A stretch of DNA of 64,000 bases from Turnera subulata (GCA_028386065.3 JAKUCV010003203.1:7301-71300); one strand, 5' to 3'. Positions 11,501 through 22,678 are shown, counted from the stretch's first letter. Made by a program: numbers and translations. Notes: generated from the sequence alone by a model not told the origin.

Positions 11501-12139
11501 GGGTATCACTCCAGTATCGGTATGGCGCCTTATGAGGCATTGTATGGGCGGAAGTGTCGTAGTCCGATCTGTTGGGATGAGGAAGGTCTGAGATAGGTGA
11601 TTGGTCCGGACCTAGTCTAGGAGACTGTTGATCAGATCGAGGTGGTTAAGCAGTGCATGAGAGCTGCCCAGGACCGGCAAAAGAGTTTTGCTGATAAGCA
11701 TCGTCAGGAGATGGAGTACAATGTAGGTGACAGGGTTTTCCTCCGTGTTGCTCCCTGGAGGGGTGTTATCCGGTTTGGGAGGAAGGGCAAGTTGAGCCCT
11801 CGTTATATTGGTCCTTATGAGATCATGGAGCGGATTGGTCCGCTGGCCTACAGGTTGGCTTTACCGGAGGAGCTGTCGCGCATACAGGATGTATTCCATG
11901 TTTCGATGTTGAGGCGTTATCGATCTGATCCAAGCCATGTTGTATCCCCGACAGAGGTGGAGGTTTCTGAGGATTTGACTTATGTTGAGGAGCCGGTTGA
12001 GATTCTTGCTCGGGAGGAGCGACAGTTGAGGAATCGAGTTATTCCGATGGTTCGGGTTAGTTGGAGCCGTCATTCTCCGAATGAGGCTACTTGGGAGGTT
12101 GAGTCCCATATGTTGGAGCAGTATCCCCATTTGTTTTGA
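8577..12139 (+). pseudogene. pol: Tekay gypsy pol with chromodomain
   Basis: Domains in order: aspartic protease with DPGSTHSF (D codon at 8790), reverse transcriptase with FIDD at 9803-9814, RNase H (about 10240-10570), integrase with HHCC zinc finger (about 10915-11030) and catalytic DDE core (11103 to about 11400), GPY-type region, and a C-terminal chromodomain (about 11990-12139, ending EQYPHLF). The chromodomain steers integration to particular chromatin. Breaks: an 11-bp tandem duplication at about 9500-9522 shifts the reverse transcriptase frame; TAG stops at 10160, about 10233, 11459, about 11594 and about 11618. The last three lie in integrase. Length of the whole region is normal, so decay is by point mutation and one small duplication. 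Confidence 0.9.
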
Positions 12140-12177
12140 TGTTTCTTATCCTGTAATTTTGAGGACGAAATTTCCTT

Positions 12178-12190
12178 AAGTGGGGTAGAA
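12178..12190 (+). other. Polypurine tract of the Tekay gypsy
   Basis: AAGTGGGGTAGAA lies directly before the 3' LTR start at 12192. The same tract, reverse-complemented, adjoins the left LTR of element F at 45487. It primes plus-strand DNA synthesis. Confidence 0.75.
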
Positions 12191-12191
12191 C

Positions 12192-15158
12192 TGTAACGCC
12201 CCGAAATTTCATAATTTGATTTTTTGGAATTTTCGAAATTTTTATTCCAATTTTACCCTTGGGGTATTTCCGAGTTTTAGTCGAGGAAATAAATTACTAT
12301 GCCTTGGAAATGTCAATTTTAAGTTGGTGTCGTTCATGGTTCGGGTCCCGTTGGAAACGGATTCGAGATCGGGGTGAAACGCGAAGGTGAATGTGGGTTC
12401 TCTTGAAACTACGTCGTTTTGGATGTGGAAAAAAAAAAGCGCGTTGAGCAGGGGGTTGACCGCGCCTAGCGGACGACGGGTCGTCCACTAGGGCGGCCAA
12501 CCCTAGCCGGCCACTCCCCTTTATCTTTTCTTTTTCTTTTCTTCTTCTTTCTTATTTCTTTTTCTCTTCTTCTCCAAACCCGCCGCCTACTCCCCCTTCT
12601 CTTCCTCCTCCTTTGTTTTCTCTCACCCTTCTTCCTCTCCCTCTCACGTCTTCATTTGCACATCGTCCCCCTGTCCTCTACGTTCGTCGTCTTTCCTTCC
12701 CGTGAGGCCGTCGGCGCCACCACCAAGTGTTGCAGAGGAACCGAGACGAGCTCGACTCGCTGCCACCTGGGTAAGCGCCGCCGTCCTTCCCTCTTTCTTT
12801 TCCTTCATCTTTTGCATCGATAACGCCTCAACTCACTTGGGTTTGTGTGGTTGTTGGTGTGTTGGGCGTGTTGTGCCGCCGGTGGTGTTTCTGTGTGGGT
12901 TGTTGCTGTTGGCCGGCAGAACTGTTCCAATTTCCGGGTAAGGACCCGTTCTGTGTTTTCTCCTTTTTGATTCGTTTTACGGGTTTGTAGGGGGATGTGT
13001 GTGTGATTTCTTGCCGTGAGGTGAATATATTGGATGTCTGGTTTCTGGCAATTTTGGGTGAATTCCAGCAAGGTCACCGGAATCCGGCGAGGCTCGGGAA
13101 TTTTCCGGCGAGGTTCGGGAATTTTCCGGCGAAGACTCGGGTGTTATTTCCGGCACTTAACGGTATACTTTAATGTGTAATTTGTATTCAATTATGGCAT
13201 GTAATAATTCGGAATTGGGATTTGTATTTAATTGTGTTTAGTGGAAACCGAGAGTGTGGGTAGTATGAGACCGGTAAATACCGACACGGGTAGAACCTTA
13301 GGCCGGGAATCTTTGGACATCGAATTTACTTTGGACTTAAGTAACGAGCTTTGAGCCCAACCCTATGCTTGGTTTAAAAAGGACTTAAGTAAGTGGGCTT
13401 TAGGCCCGGGAATTTAATTTGGGCATAGATTGGGTTTTAGGCCGGGAATTTGTAAAGGACTTAATGAGTGGGCCATAGGCCGGGAATTTCTTTTGGACTT
13501 AGTTGGGTTTAAGCCCGGTGAACCGTAGGTCCCGATACTTGGAGTTTGGGTGCGTGAACATTAAGTCGGGTTTAGACCGGGAATTACACAGTTGTCTAAC
13601 TAGGGACGGGTTTAACTCAGTTGAGCATTATAGTCACATGCATGCACGTCTTAATTGTTTATGTTTGTAATTTGTTGTGTGTGTGCCGGTATTCAGGCAC
13701 GGGTAATACCTCGGGAGNGGAGTTTGGGTGCGTGAACATTAAGTCGGGTTTAGACCGGGAATTACACAGTTGTCTAACTAGGGACGGGTTTAACTCAGTT
13801 GAGCATTATAGTCACATGCATGCACGTCTTAATTGTTTATGTTTGTAATTTGTTGTGTGTGTGCCGGTATTCAGGCACGGGTAATACCTCGGGAGCTGGA
13901 GGATCTGTTTTGGGAAAGGCTCCACAGGACAATCGTCGTTGAGGTGACTTTATATGTCTTTTTATGTTTGAATGCATGAGCTCGTTGGAATGGTTTGTTT
14001 GAGTTGCATGATTGTTTGCTAACATGCTGTAATCTGTATTGTGTGCCTAAGTGTACTGTTTTGCTTATGAGCTGGATATTCGGATTGTTATGGTTTATAA
14101 CATGTGAGGTGATTCCGGGTGTTTTGTGTGATGTATTGTGGGTCGGACACCCGGTTATCTGATTGAGATGTTTTATCACACAACCCTGTTAGATCACAAC
14201 TAATGGCACACATAAACTCATAATCTGTGAATAAAGATATTGTACAGTAGAAGTTAGGCTACTGTGTGCTGATGACCGGTTGTTTCGAGCGGGAAGTGAT
14301 ACCCCTCGGGTTTGCATGCGGGTTAGCATGTGGTATGTGGATTTGCATATGGGTCTGTGATGACCGGTTTCTACCTCCCTCCTTCTACCTCCCCCTTTCT
14401 ACCTCCCTCTTTCTCTCTGTCTCTCTCACTCTCTCTATGGCTATGTTGGGGCTTCGTGCCTGGTTGTATTTGGGCTTATGCCTGGTTGTCTCATGAGACG
14501 AGACCGAGCTCGACGCACACAGTAGGGGCCCTGAGTAATAAATCATAATAAGAAAACTTAACACACAACAGATGGAGGATAATAAACTGTATGCTTGATT
14601 GAGTTGGCATGTTAGTACTGATTGTTGTATGTTGCTTACTAGTCTTGTTGCCCTTCTTTCCTTTCGGACTTGATCTGCACACTCTCATAATTAGATATAT
14701 AGGCGACTCACATAATCGCCAACGTTGTTTTTCAGACTTTAGATAGCGTGCAGTCACTTACCATTCTTCCAGAGTACGGACGTGGTTATATCAGCAGGTA
14801 GCTGTGCTTGATCTCCCGGTTGGATCCATATAGTCGACATGCATGTTGTTTTTGTTTCACTTATTTTTACTCCGTTTGCTTCTTCCGTTGCATTGAAATT
14901 TTTATTGAGATGTCACTATTGATTTTGGATTATTATATCGGCGGATTGCCGGGATTTGTTATTGATGATGGATCGGCAGGATGCCGGGTTTGATTTGAGG
15001 CTTGCTAAGCCGGAATGTTTTGTTCTTTATGACATCTCGTTTTATTAAGAATTTTGGATATTGTTGATATTGGATTTTGTGTCCCGGGTTTCAGGGGTAT
15101 TTTGGTAATTTCCTTTATTTAAGTATTTTATTTGTAAAATTGGGACACGGGTGTTTCA
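12192..15158 (+). repeat. 3' LTR of the Tekay gypsy
   Basis: Starts TGTAACGCCCC, ends GTGTTTCA; 2967 bp as given, or about 2790 bp without the 177-bp duplication around the N at 13718. It contains a pyrimidine-rich block (12520-12650), the GGGCTTTAGGCCC-type array (13340-13530) and a CT-rich tract (14370-14437). Sirevirus gag resumes right after it. Confidence 0.9.
13541..13895 (+). repeat. 177-bp exact duplication around a single N (assembly join)
   Basis: 13541-13717 and 13719-13895 appear identical, separated by one N at 13718. The other LTR copies (for example 5869-6050) have this block once. The pattern is that of two contig ends that overlap but were not merged. Confidence 0.8.
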
Positions 15159-15827
15159 AGTACCACTTCTCCAAATGAAAATTTTACATATGAAGAATTA
15201 CAAAATGCATTTGATGAGCTTTATGGTGAATTCATTTCTATTCTTAAAGTGAATAAGAGTTTGAAGAAACAAGTTATAACTTTAGAAAACGACATGGAAA
15301 ATGTGTCTAATGAGAATAAGAATCTTAAGGAAGAACAAAATGAAAAATTAGCATGTGAAAATAAGAAGCTGAAGGATGAAAATAAGATGCTAGGAAAGAA
15401 CAGTATAGAGGAATGTTCATCATGTATACCTTTAAGGAAACAAGTTGAACAACTTGAAACAACCTTGAAGAAGTTTAATACTCCTCACAAGAATCTGAAT
15501 TCTATACTAGGTAACTTGCAATCTACTAGGCATGGAATAGGTTTTAGGAATGAACCTAAAAGACATAAAGTTGAATCAAAGAAATCTAAGGTACAACCTA
15601 AGGTAAACAAAGTGAGTAATGTGCATAAGTATAGGAAACATAGTAACTACTATCAACCTAGAAGAATGCATAACCCAAATGTCATTTGTTATTATTGCAA
15701 TAGAATAGGACATATTGCTCCTGTTTGTTTCACTAGGCATAGGCATTGGGCTCAAGAAGAAGCTCATGACCACTATGCACCTAACACTCAAGGACCCAAG
15801 AAGATTTGGGTACCTAAATCTCATTGA
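15159..15827 (+). pseudogene. gag: Sirevirus A gag, C-terminal part (after the gypsy insertion)
   Basis: Continues gag from 5640. It encodes a lysine/glutamate-rich segment with heptad character (about 15240-15500, likely coiled coil), a basic region, and a second CX2CX4HX4C zinc knuckle, CYYCNRIGHIAPVC, at about 15690-15731. It ends in TGA at 15825-15827. Sirevirus B has the same arrangement, split by a solo LTR. A long gag with a coiled coil and a second knuckle is usual for Sireviruses. Pol follows in the +1 frame after 13 bases. Confidence 0.85.
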
Positions 15828-15840
15828 TTTGATGTTGTAG

Positions 15841-18800
15841 GTATGCTTGAAGGCATCAAGTGTACTTTGGTACCTTGATAGCGGATGCTCCAAGCACATG
15901 ACCGGAGAAGCATCCAAATTTTTGCAAATAAAGCCATCAAATGGAGGAAACGTTGTCTTTGGAGACAACAACAAAGGAAAGATCATCGGCATTGGCTCGG
16001 TTGGTAAAGATGAGTCTTCCTCCATTGATAATGTTTTGCTTGTTAAGGGTCTTAAACACAATCTCTTAAGCATAAGTCAATTATGTGATAAGGGAAATCG
16101 TGTAATCTTTGATTCCAAGTCATGCACCGTAGAACGTCTTAGTGATAATAAGATCATTCTACAAGGTGATAGAATTGACAATATTTATATGGCTAACTTA
16201 GAAGAGTCTTCATCAAAATTTTCAAAATGTCTAATGAGCAAAGAAGATGATATGTGGTTATGGCATCGTAGAGTAGGTCATGTTAATATGAAAATGCTAA
16301 ACAAACTAGTTAATCAAGACTTAGTAGTTGGCATTCCAAAAATTAAATTTGAGAAGGATTCCATATGTGATGCATGTCAAAAGGGGAAGCAAGTGCGAGC
16401 CTCGTTTCATTCTAAAAACGTTGTCTCAACATCTAGACCACTTCAACTTTTGCACATGGATCTCTTTGGTCCCTCACAAATTAAAAGTTTTGGAGGGAAC
16501 TATTATGCTTTTGTTATTGTGGATGATTATACTAGATTCACTTGGACTTTATTCCTTACTCATAAAAGTGAAGCATTTGATACATTCAAGAGCTTTCTTA
16601 AGAAAGTTCAAAATGAAAAAGGTTGTTTAATTGCTTGCATTAGAAGTGATCATGGAGGAGAATTTGAAAACAATCATTTTTCAGCTTTTTGTGATAAACA
16701 TGGCATTGAGCACAATTTCTCAGCCCCTCGGACACCACAACAAAATGGCGTTGTTGAACGCAAAAATCGGTGTCTTGAGGAAATGGCAAGAACTATGCTC
16801 AATGAGGCTAACATTCCTAAGTATTTCTGGGCTGATGCAGTGAGTACGGCTTGCTACGTGTTAAACCGAGCAATCATTAGGCCATTACTCATGAAAACGC
16901 CCTATGAGTTATACAAGGGAAGAAAACCAAATATTTCCCATCTTAGAGTCTTTGGCTGCAAATGTTTTGTGCATAATAATGGAAAAGACAATTTGGGAAA
17001 ATTTGATGCAAAATCTGATGAAGGCATCTTTCTAGGCTATTCATTGCGCAGCAAAGCGTATAGAGTTTTTAACAAACGAACCTTAAGTGTTGAGGAGTCC
17101 CCTCATGTTGTATTTGCAGAGAATAATACTCGCTCGGCGAGAAAGGATTTCTGTGATGATCTTGTAGGTACACTTGAGAAGATGTCATTGGATGATAAGG
17201 AAGAAGAAGATATGCAAGACAACGTTTGGAAGAAAGGAGGCACTTCAACCGAACCTACACCTCAACAAGAAATGGAGGCTGCACCTCAACAAGAAGAACC
17301 AAGCCCAGTGGAAGACATGCAAGAAACAACGGTTGATATCAACCAAGAATTACCTAGAGCATGGCGAGAGTCCAAAGATCATCCCCTTGACACGGTAATA
17401 GGTGATATCAACCGCGGAGTAAGTACTCGAAATTCTCTTAGAGATAACATAGGGCACATTGCATTTGTTTCACAAATTGAGCCTACAACTATTTCTGAAG
17501 CAATTAATGATGAACATTGGACCTTGGCTATGCAAGAAGAGCTAAATCAATTCAAACGTAATGATGTTTGGGAATTGGTTCCAAGGCCTATTGATCACAC
17601 AATAATTGGCACGAAATGGGTGTTTAGAAACAAACTAGATGAAAATGGCATAATAACTAGAAACAAAGCTAGGTTGGTAGCAAAAGGTTACAATCAAGAA
17701 GAAGGAATTGATTTTGAAGAAACATATGCACCTGTTGCACGTCTAGAAGCTATTCGTCTTTTGCTTGCATTTGCATCATCTATGAATTTCAAACTTTATC
17801 AAATGGATGTCAAAAGTGCATTTCTAAATGGCTTCATCCAAGAGGAAGTATATGTTGCTCAACCTCCTGGATTTGAAGATCATACCTTTCCCGATCATGT
17901 TTTCAAACTCAAGAAAGCACTCTACGGTCTCAAACAAGCTCCAAGAGCTTGGTATGAACGTTTGAGTAAATTTCTTTTGGATAATGGATTCACTAGAGGG
18001 AAGGTTGACACCACCTTATTCATTAAGAACAAACATCATAACATTCTTTTGGTTCAAATTTATGTAGATGATATTATTTTTGGTGCCACTAATGAGTCTT
18101 TGTGCAAGGAATTCTCTAACATGATGACCAGTGAGTTTGAGATGTCCATGATGGGTGAGTTGACATTCTTCCTCGGTTTACAAGTCAAACAAATGAAGGA
18201 AGGAACATTCATCTCCCAATCCAAGTATTGCAAGGAGCTGCTCAAGCGCTTTGAAATGGACAACTCCAAGCAAATGGCCACACCAATGAGCACTTCCATA
18301 CATTTAGACAAAGATGAGAAAGGTATTGAAGTTGACATTAAGAAATATCGAGGTATGATCGGATCACTTCTTTACCTTACGGCAAGTAGGCCGGATATCA
18401 TGTTTAGTGTTTGTTTATGTGCAAGGTTTCAATCTTGTCCTAAAGAGTCTCATCTTAAGGCTATAAAACGAATCATGAAATACCTTGTAGGCACTATAAA
18501 TGTTGGCTTATGGTATCCAAAAGGCACTACACATCATCTTGTAGGATATTCAGACTCTGATTTTGCAGGCTGCAAATTAGATCGAAAAAGCACTAGTGGA
18601 ACATGCCATTTGCTAGGTAGCTCTTTAGTCTCATGGTTTAGCAAGAAACAAGCTAGTGTTGCATTGTCTACCACCGAAGCGGAATACATTGCCGCTGGAA
18701 GTTGTTGTGCACAAATTCTTTGGATGAAACAACAACTAAAAGACTATGGTCTAAGCCTTAGTCATGTGCCTCTTAAATGTGATAACGCAAGTGCCATAAG

Positions 18801-19011
18801 CTTGACCAAGAACCCTGTTCTTCATTCTAGAACAAAACATATAGATATTAGGCATCACTTCATTAGGGATCATGTTCTCAAGGGAGATGTAGCTATCGAA
18901 TTTGTTGAGACAAAATCTCAACTAGCTGACATCTTCACAAAACCCTTAGACAAAGAGTCATACTTTCGAATTCGAACTGAACTTGGTATACTTGACTCTA
19001 CATTAATGTAA
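15841..19011 (+). CDS. pol: Sirevirus A pol polyprotein, uninterrupted
   Basis: An open frame of over 1050 codons with no ATG near its start; it lies in the +1 frame relative to gag and presumably is made as a Gag-Pol product. Counting from codon TTG at 15847: protease with catalytic D11 in [13 protein letters not shown]; integrase zinc finger H-H-C-C from about residue 140 to 178; integrase core with D near 204, D near 266 and E 36 residues on (spacing D-35-E); reverse transcriptase with YVDD at 739-742; RNase H with D near 900 and the [10 protein letters not shown] motif near 941; and a C-terminal [10 protein letters not shown] motif. It copies element RNA into DNA and integrates it. All catalytic residues that I can check are present. 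It is the only intact long gene here, although its gag partner is dead. Confidence 0.92.
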   Translation, partial: VCLKASSVLWYLDSGCSKHMTGEASKFLQIKPSNGGNVVFGDNNKGKIIGIGSVGKDESSSIDNVLLVKGLKHNLLSISQLCDKGNRVIFDSKSCTVERLSDNKIILQGDRIDNIYMANLEESSSKFSKCLMSKEDDMWLWHRRVGHVNMKMLNKLVNQDLVVGIPKIKFEKDSICDACQKGKQVRASFHSKNVVSTSRPLQLLHMDLFGPSQIKSFGGNYYAFVIVDDYTRFTWTLFLTHKSEAFDTFKSFLKKVQNEKGCLIACIRSDHGGEFENNHFSAFCDKHGIEHNFSAPRTPQQNGVVERKNRCLEEMARTMLNEANIPKYFWADAVSTACYVLNRAIIRPLLMKTPYELYKGRKPNISHLRVFGCKCFVHNNGKDNLGKFDAKSDEGIFLGYSLRSKAYRVFNKRTLSVEESPHVVFAENNTRSARKDFCDDLVGTLEKMSLDDKEEEDMQDNVWKKGGTSTEPTPQQEMEAAPQQEEPSPVEDMQETTVDINQELPRAWRESKDHPLDTVIGDINRGVSTRNSLRDNIGHIAFVSQIEPTTISEAINDEHWTLAMQEELNQFKRNDVWELVPRPIDHTIIGTKWVFRNKLDENGIITRNKARLVAKGYNQEEGIDFEETYAPVARLEAIRLLLAFASSMNFKLYQMDVKSAFLNGFIQEEVYVAQPPGFEDHTFPDHVFKLKKALYGLKQAPRAWYERLSKFLLDNGFTRGKVDTTLFIKNKHHNILLVQIYVDDIIFGATNESLCKEFSNMMTSEFEMSMMGELTFFLGLQVKQMKEGTFISQSKYCKELLKRFEMDNSKQMATPMSTSIHLDKDEKGIEVDIKKYRGMIGSLLYLTASRPDIMFSVCLCARFQSCPKESHLKAIKRIMKYLVGTINVGLWYPKGTTHHLVGYSDSDFAGCKLDRKSTSGTCHLLGSSLVSWFSKKQASVALSTTEAEYIAAGSCCAQILWMKQQLKDYGLSLSHVPLKCDNASAISLTKNPVLHSRTKHIDIRHHFIRDHVLKGDVAIEFVETKSQLADIFTKPLDKESYFRIRTELGILDSTLM

Positions 19012-19111
19012 TCCATGCATTCCTCACATATCTCTTTTTGAACATTACTGCCTTGAGCGTCGGAGGCTCCCCTAATTTTGATTTGCAGGTACTCCCCTTC
19101 CTAAAGGCAAC

Positions 19112-19320
19112 AAGATAGGGGGAACAAGATATGCTAGCATTGTTATTGCACATCATCATTTCTTTTTTGCTAATGCCAAAAGGGGGAAGATAAAAAGAGA
19201 AGTATATGCAACAAGATAGGGGGAATCATTGGAATCACTATGTGAAAAATATATGGGGAATTGTTGTTATAAATATTGGCATATACTTCTAGTTGTTTGT
19301 CATTATCAAAAACGGGGAAA
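19112..19320 (+). other. Multiple polypurine tracts before the 3' LTR of Sirevirus A
   Basis: G-rich purine runs occur at 19112-19123 (AGATAGGGGGAA), 19178-19202 (AAAAGGGGGAAGATAAAAAG core), 19212-19224 (AGATAGGGGGAAT) and 19308-19320 (AAAACGGGGAAAT) just before the LTR. Several tracts rather than one are a known Sirevirus trait. Upstream, TTTGCAGGTAC at 19083-19093 resembles a 3' splice site and is conserved in Sirevirus B at 33999-34009. Confidence 0.75.
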
Positions 19321-19321
19321 T

Positions 19322-20854
19322 TGTTAGAACTCATGGTTCATTACAAGTTTTGATAATCGCAAACCAATTCCAGATCATGACAAAGATGAAGCAAAAAGAA
19401 ATGAAGTCAAACCAATCCTCAAGCAAAAGAAACCATTCAAGAGCAATGGAACAAAGTGAATGAGCACAGGAATTGAAGAATTGAAGAGCCAAGAAAGAAG
19501 AGTTAGAAACATAAATTGTACAAGGTATAACACTCAACTCTTCTAGGACATTGGCTCTAAGTAAGATAAAATTTGCTCATGCATCACATAAACATATTTC
19601 AAACACCAAACTATTTTTTGAATCAATAACATCGATGTTATGTTTTTAAAACATCGATGTTCTGCCTTCCAACAAATTTCCAAAATAGGCAGTAGGCAAA
19701 TAACATCGATGTTGGCATCCTAAACATCGATGTTCTAGTGACCGTTGCTTTTAAAATTAGTCATAACATCGATGTTCCCATTTGTAACATCGATCTTCCA
19801 TATTGGTCAATTTCAATTTGTTTTTGCCGAGCCAAAATAACATCGATGTTGCCTTCTAAACATCGATGTACCTGCCTTCAAAGAATTTTCCAGAAATTGG
19901 TAGTAGGCAAATAACATCGATGTTCTGATGACCGTTGCTTTTGAAAATATCCTTTACATAAGCAAAACATCGATGTTGGATTTCATAACATCGATGTTCT
20001 TCAATGGTCAGCTTTAATCGTTTTTCACAGAAGCAAAATAACATCGATGTTGTGAATTAAACATCGATGTTCTTCAAGAATTAGTTTTCACCTCATTTTC
20101 ACAGAATCAAAATAACATCGATGTTGGGTTTGAGAACATCGATGTTTTAGTTACCGTTAGTCCAAAAATTCAAATTTGCTGGACAAAACATCGATGTTGA
20201 GCATTAAAACATCGATGTTATGGCCGTTATTGCTGACAACTTTTAGCACCCACTATGTTTTGTTTAAAGCTTTTTCTTGGGCGGATTTCAAACGGCTTCA
20301 TGACTTTTCAGAGCTACAAATTAAGCATTTTCAGCTCTGATTAATCACCAATCAACTCTCTACATTCATGCTATTCATTCATACAACCATTACAAATCCT
20401 AATTGTGCCAATATCCTTTGAGGATTGAGAGTTGCCTTTTTTAGCTTAAATTTTGTAACTCATATCTACTCTTGTGAGAACTTTTGTTTGAGTGATTGTA
20501 TTGCTATACACCTTAAGGGAGGTTAGTTCCCTTGTTGAGATTCATAGGAAGACGGTATATCTTCTTGTGTGAGAAGTCTTGAAGTGAGGTATCTTCAAGC
20601 AGGAAATTAGAGTTTCTTGGGACTAGAACTCTAGGTTGTAACGGTTTGTTAAGCACCCGTAAGCTTAACACTAGATAGTGAAATCTTCAAGTGAGACTTG
20701 AAGGACTGGATTAGCCACAAGTTAATTGTGTGTGAACCAGTATAAAATCCTTGTGTCCTTCATTCTTTAATTCCGCATTTATTTCCTGCTCATTTTGTTT
20801 TAATCCGATAAACGCTATTCACCCCCCCTCTAGCGTAGGTCTATTGTTCTAACA
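19322..20854 (+). repeat. 3' LTR of Sirevirus A
   Basis: 1533 bp, ends TGTTAGAAC and GTTCTAACA. Compared with the 5' LTR it has lost one palindrome-plus-spacer unit near 19913 and a few C residues near the right end. A poly-T run follows at 20856, outside the LTR. Confidence 0.9.
19628..20219 (+). repeat. Paired AACATCGATGTT palindrome array, 17 copies
   Basis: Same order as in the 5' LTR but with a single palindrome at 19913-19924 where the 5' LTR has a pair (3573-3605). Copies near 19790 and 19860 have one-base changes (GATCTT, GATGTA endings). Confidence 0.95.
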
Positions 20855-21457
20855 ATTTTTTTTTTAAAAAAGAAAATTTTGTGTTTGTGTTGAGTAGTCG
20901 ATTTGAAACCCTAGTTGGTGTTTTTGTTTTTTTGTTTTCCTGTGAGCAAGTCGACATCTATCTATTAATATAAAAATAAAAAGATTTGAGGAGTTGAGAA
21001 ATTTGGCAATATTAGTGAATTGCAAAAATTGGTTGATACTTTTTGCGGGTTGTTAGGATATCTAGGAGGATCATTTCTTTATTTCTGCTTATTTGTTGTG
21101 TTTTCCTTTACGCTTGTCTAATCGGGTGATCTTTGTTTCTTATCATTCAATTACTGCAAAAATCTTCACATACAAGTTCTTTGTCCATTGTGTGTGATTT
21201 TCTTTTCTTTCTTGGAGTTTACTTGCCTCTAGAATGGCACTCTATCTTTTCTTGTTAGGTTATCTTGACTCTTCTTAAAGTGCTGCAGGTCTGTTTGTTA
21301 TTTGGTTAAGTGTTACTGATCCTAAAAAATAAGCAAAGTGAGATTTCAAGAGAGGTAAAAGGCGAGTCTTGCATCCATTGCCACGAGAGAACAAACACAA
21401 GTGTAAGCACATGAGGAGCTCTTTCTACTGACAAGTTTCTTGCAGGAAAGTCTCATC
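20855..21457 (+). other. Gypsy C leader (untranslated), right part
   Basis: T-rich noncoding sequence between the Sirevirus A 3' LTR and the gypsy C gag ATG. It matches, in inverted orientation, 50850-51490 (shared phrases include TTGGTTGATACTTTTTGC and TCACATACAAG). The matching leader confirms that 2776-2981 and this stretch were once contiguous. Confidence 0.65.
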
Positions 21458-21829
21458 ATGTCTAGTCCCAGTGGAAGTGAGGTTGATCGGCCTGTTGTCT
21501 TGGAAAACCTTAAGGAGTACTTTGATAGGTTGGAGCTTCAAGTCAGAGAGGTCATTGAAGGCTTAAGGGAGGCGAATGCCAGGATAGAAAGACATGAGTG
21601 GAGTTGGATGGTCGACTTGATAGACAAGAACAAGTTGTCAAAGAACTTTCTCAAAGTGTTGGGGATGCAAGAAGACAAGTTGGAGCTGGAGATAGAGAGC
21701 AAGTCCGAGCTGCCCAAAGAAGGGAAGTTATGGATGATTGTGATGATGACCTAGAAGAGCATGTTGGTGAAGTGAATCAAAGATTTTATGCTAGAGGAAG
21801 AGGTGGTCGTGGAGATGGAGGCCGAGGTG
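21458..21829 (+). pseudogene. gag: Gypsy C gag, N-terminal part
   Basis: Starts at ATG 21458 (MSSPSGSEVDRP). The first 45 residues are predicted helical (LKEYFDRLELQVREVIEG), typical of plant gypsy Gag N termini. Near 21597 the meaningful frame shifts to one that encodes DRQEQVVKELSQSVGD, an acidic stretch and an arginine/glycine-rich run. Sirevirus B interrupts this RGG-like run at 21829, and gag resumes at 37664. Because of the frameshift and insertion the gene is dead. Confidence 0.7.
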
Positions 21830-22099
21830 TGTTAGAACTCATGCCTCCTTGTTTCATTTCAGGGTTTTGATATTGACAAACCAAGCATGACTCACAATGA
21901 TGCCAATCATGAAGCAAAAAGAAATCAATCAAGAAGCAAAGAGCACAAGAATTTAAGTAACAAGAAAGAAGACTTAGGAACTCAAATTGTACAAAGGTTA
22001 AACACTCAATTCTTCTAAGACATTGGCTCAAAACAAAATCAATTTTACTCATGCATTCAATAGCATCCTTTCAACCATCAAAATGCTTTTTGAGATATG

Positions 22100-22574
22100 A
22101 ACATCGATGTTTTGATTTTAGACATCGATGTTCCTGTCTTCAAACAATTTTCCAAAAACAGGCAGTGGCTCCGAACATCGATGTTGGCATCCCAAACATC
22201 GATGTTCTCATGACCGTTGCACTTGAAAAATGTTTTGCAATAGCAAAACATCGATGTCTAAATTTGAGACATCGATGTTTCATCAATTGATGTCTTTAAA
22301 TTGTTTTTGCCGAGCGAAATGGACATCGATGTTCTTCAAGTAGACATCGATGTTCCCCAGATGATCAGCTTTAAAATGATTTTGTCGCACAAAATGTACA
22401 TCGACATTTGGTGAGTAAACATCGTTGTTCTAGTGACCGTTGGACTCAATAAATCATATTTACTGGCAAAACATCGATGTTCCCTTGGTAAACATCGATG
22501 TTCTCATGACCGTTTGTCCAATAATTCAAGTTTACTGGCTAAACATCAATGTTCTAAGTTTAAACATCGATGTT
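22100..22574 (+). repeat. Paired AACATCGATGTT palindrome array, 14 copies
   Basis: Seven pairs. Most are exact or start with GACATCGATG; variants near 22399 and 22420 (CATCGACATT, CATCGTTGTT) and a CATCAATGTT near 22543, the last a CpG-to-CpA change. The array ends about 100 bp before the TATA box. Confidence 0.95.
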
Positions 22575-22671
22575 GCGCCGGTTTGAGCAGACACCTCTTT
22601 CAGCATTCCATGTTATCTTGTCTAAAGGTGTTTTGGATTGATTCCACAACGGTCATACATGTTTTGAGACA

Positions 22672-22678
22672 TATAAAT
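22672..22678 (+). promoter_or_regulatory. TATA box of Sirevirus B 5' LTR
   Basis: TATAAAT in ACATATAAATAGA, just downstream of the palindrome array. The same box is in the 3' LTR near 37120. The array therefore lies in the upstream regulatory part of U3. Confidence 0.65.

Larger units (their letters stand above)
5641..15158 (+). mobile_element. Tekay-type gypsy (chromovirus) inserted in Sirevirus A gag
   Basis: It consists of a 5'-truncated LTR (5641-7306), primer site, gag, pol ending in a chromodomain, polypurine tract and a full 3' LTR (12192-15158). RNase H motif [14 protein letters not shown] and the C-terminal chromodomain place it in the Del/Tekay clade. On both sides the host sequence is Sirevirus gag, and the reading can be followed from 5640 to 15159 by comparison with Sirevirus B at about 24300-24310; a few host bases appear lost at the left junction. 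Because about 1.1 kb of the 5' LTR is missing, no target-site duplication can be shown. Gag and pol carry many stops. Confidence 0.9.
2982..20854 (+). mobile_element. Sirevirus A, Ty1/copia retrotransposon with intact pol, interrupted by a gypsy element
   Basis: The two LTRs (2982-4541 and 19322-20854) start TGTTAGAAC and end GTTCTAACA. The internal order is primer site, gag with zinc knuckle, coiled coil and second zinc knuckle, protease, integrase, reverse transcriptase with YVDD, RNase H, and then a run of polypurine tracts. Integrase before reverse transcriptase makes it copia; the LTR ends, multiple polypurine tracts and palindrome-rich LTRs are Sirevirus hallmarks. The bases flanking the element share ATTT on both sides, with a poly-T run on the right blurring a 5-bp duplication. 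It sits in the leader of gypsy C. Without the nested gypsy it would be about 8.35 kb. Confidence 0.9.

Noticed and set aside
12702..13077. GC-richer frames in LTR U3 regions (also 26668-27570, 29997-30858, 44711-45010, 60805-61688)
   Set aside because: These occur at the same place in every Tekay-type LTR, in both directions, with low complexity. They reflect LTR composition, not host genes.
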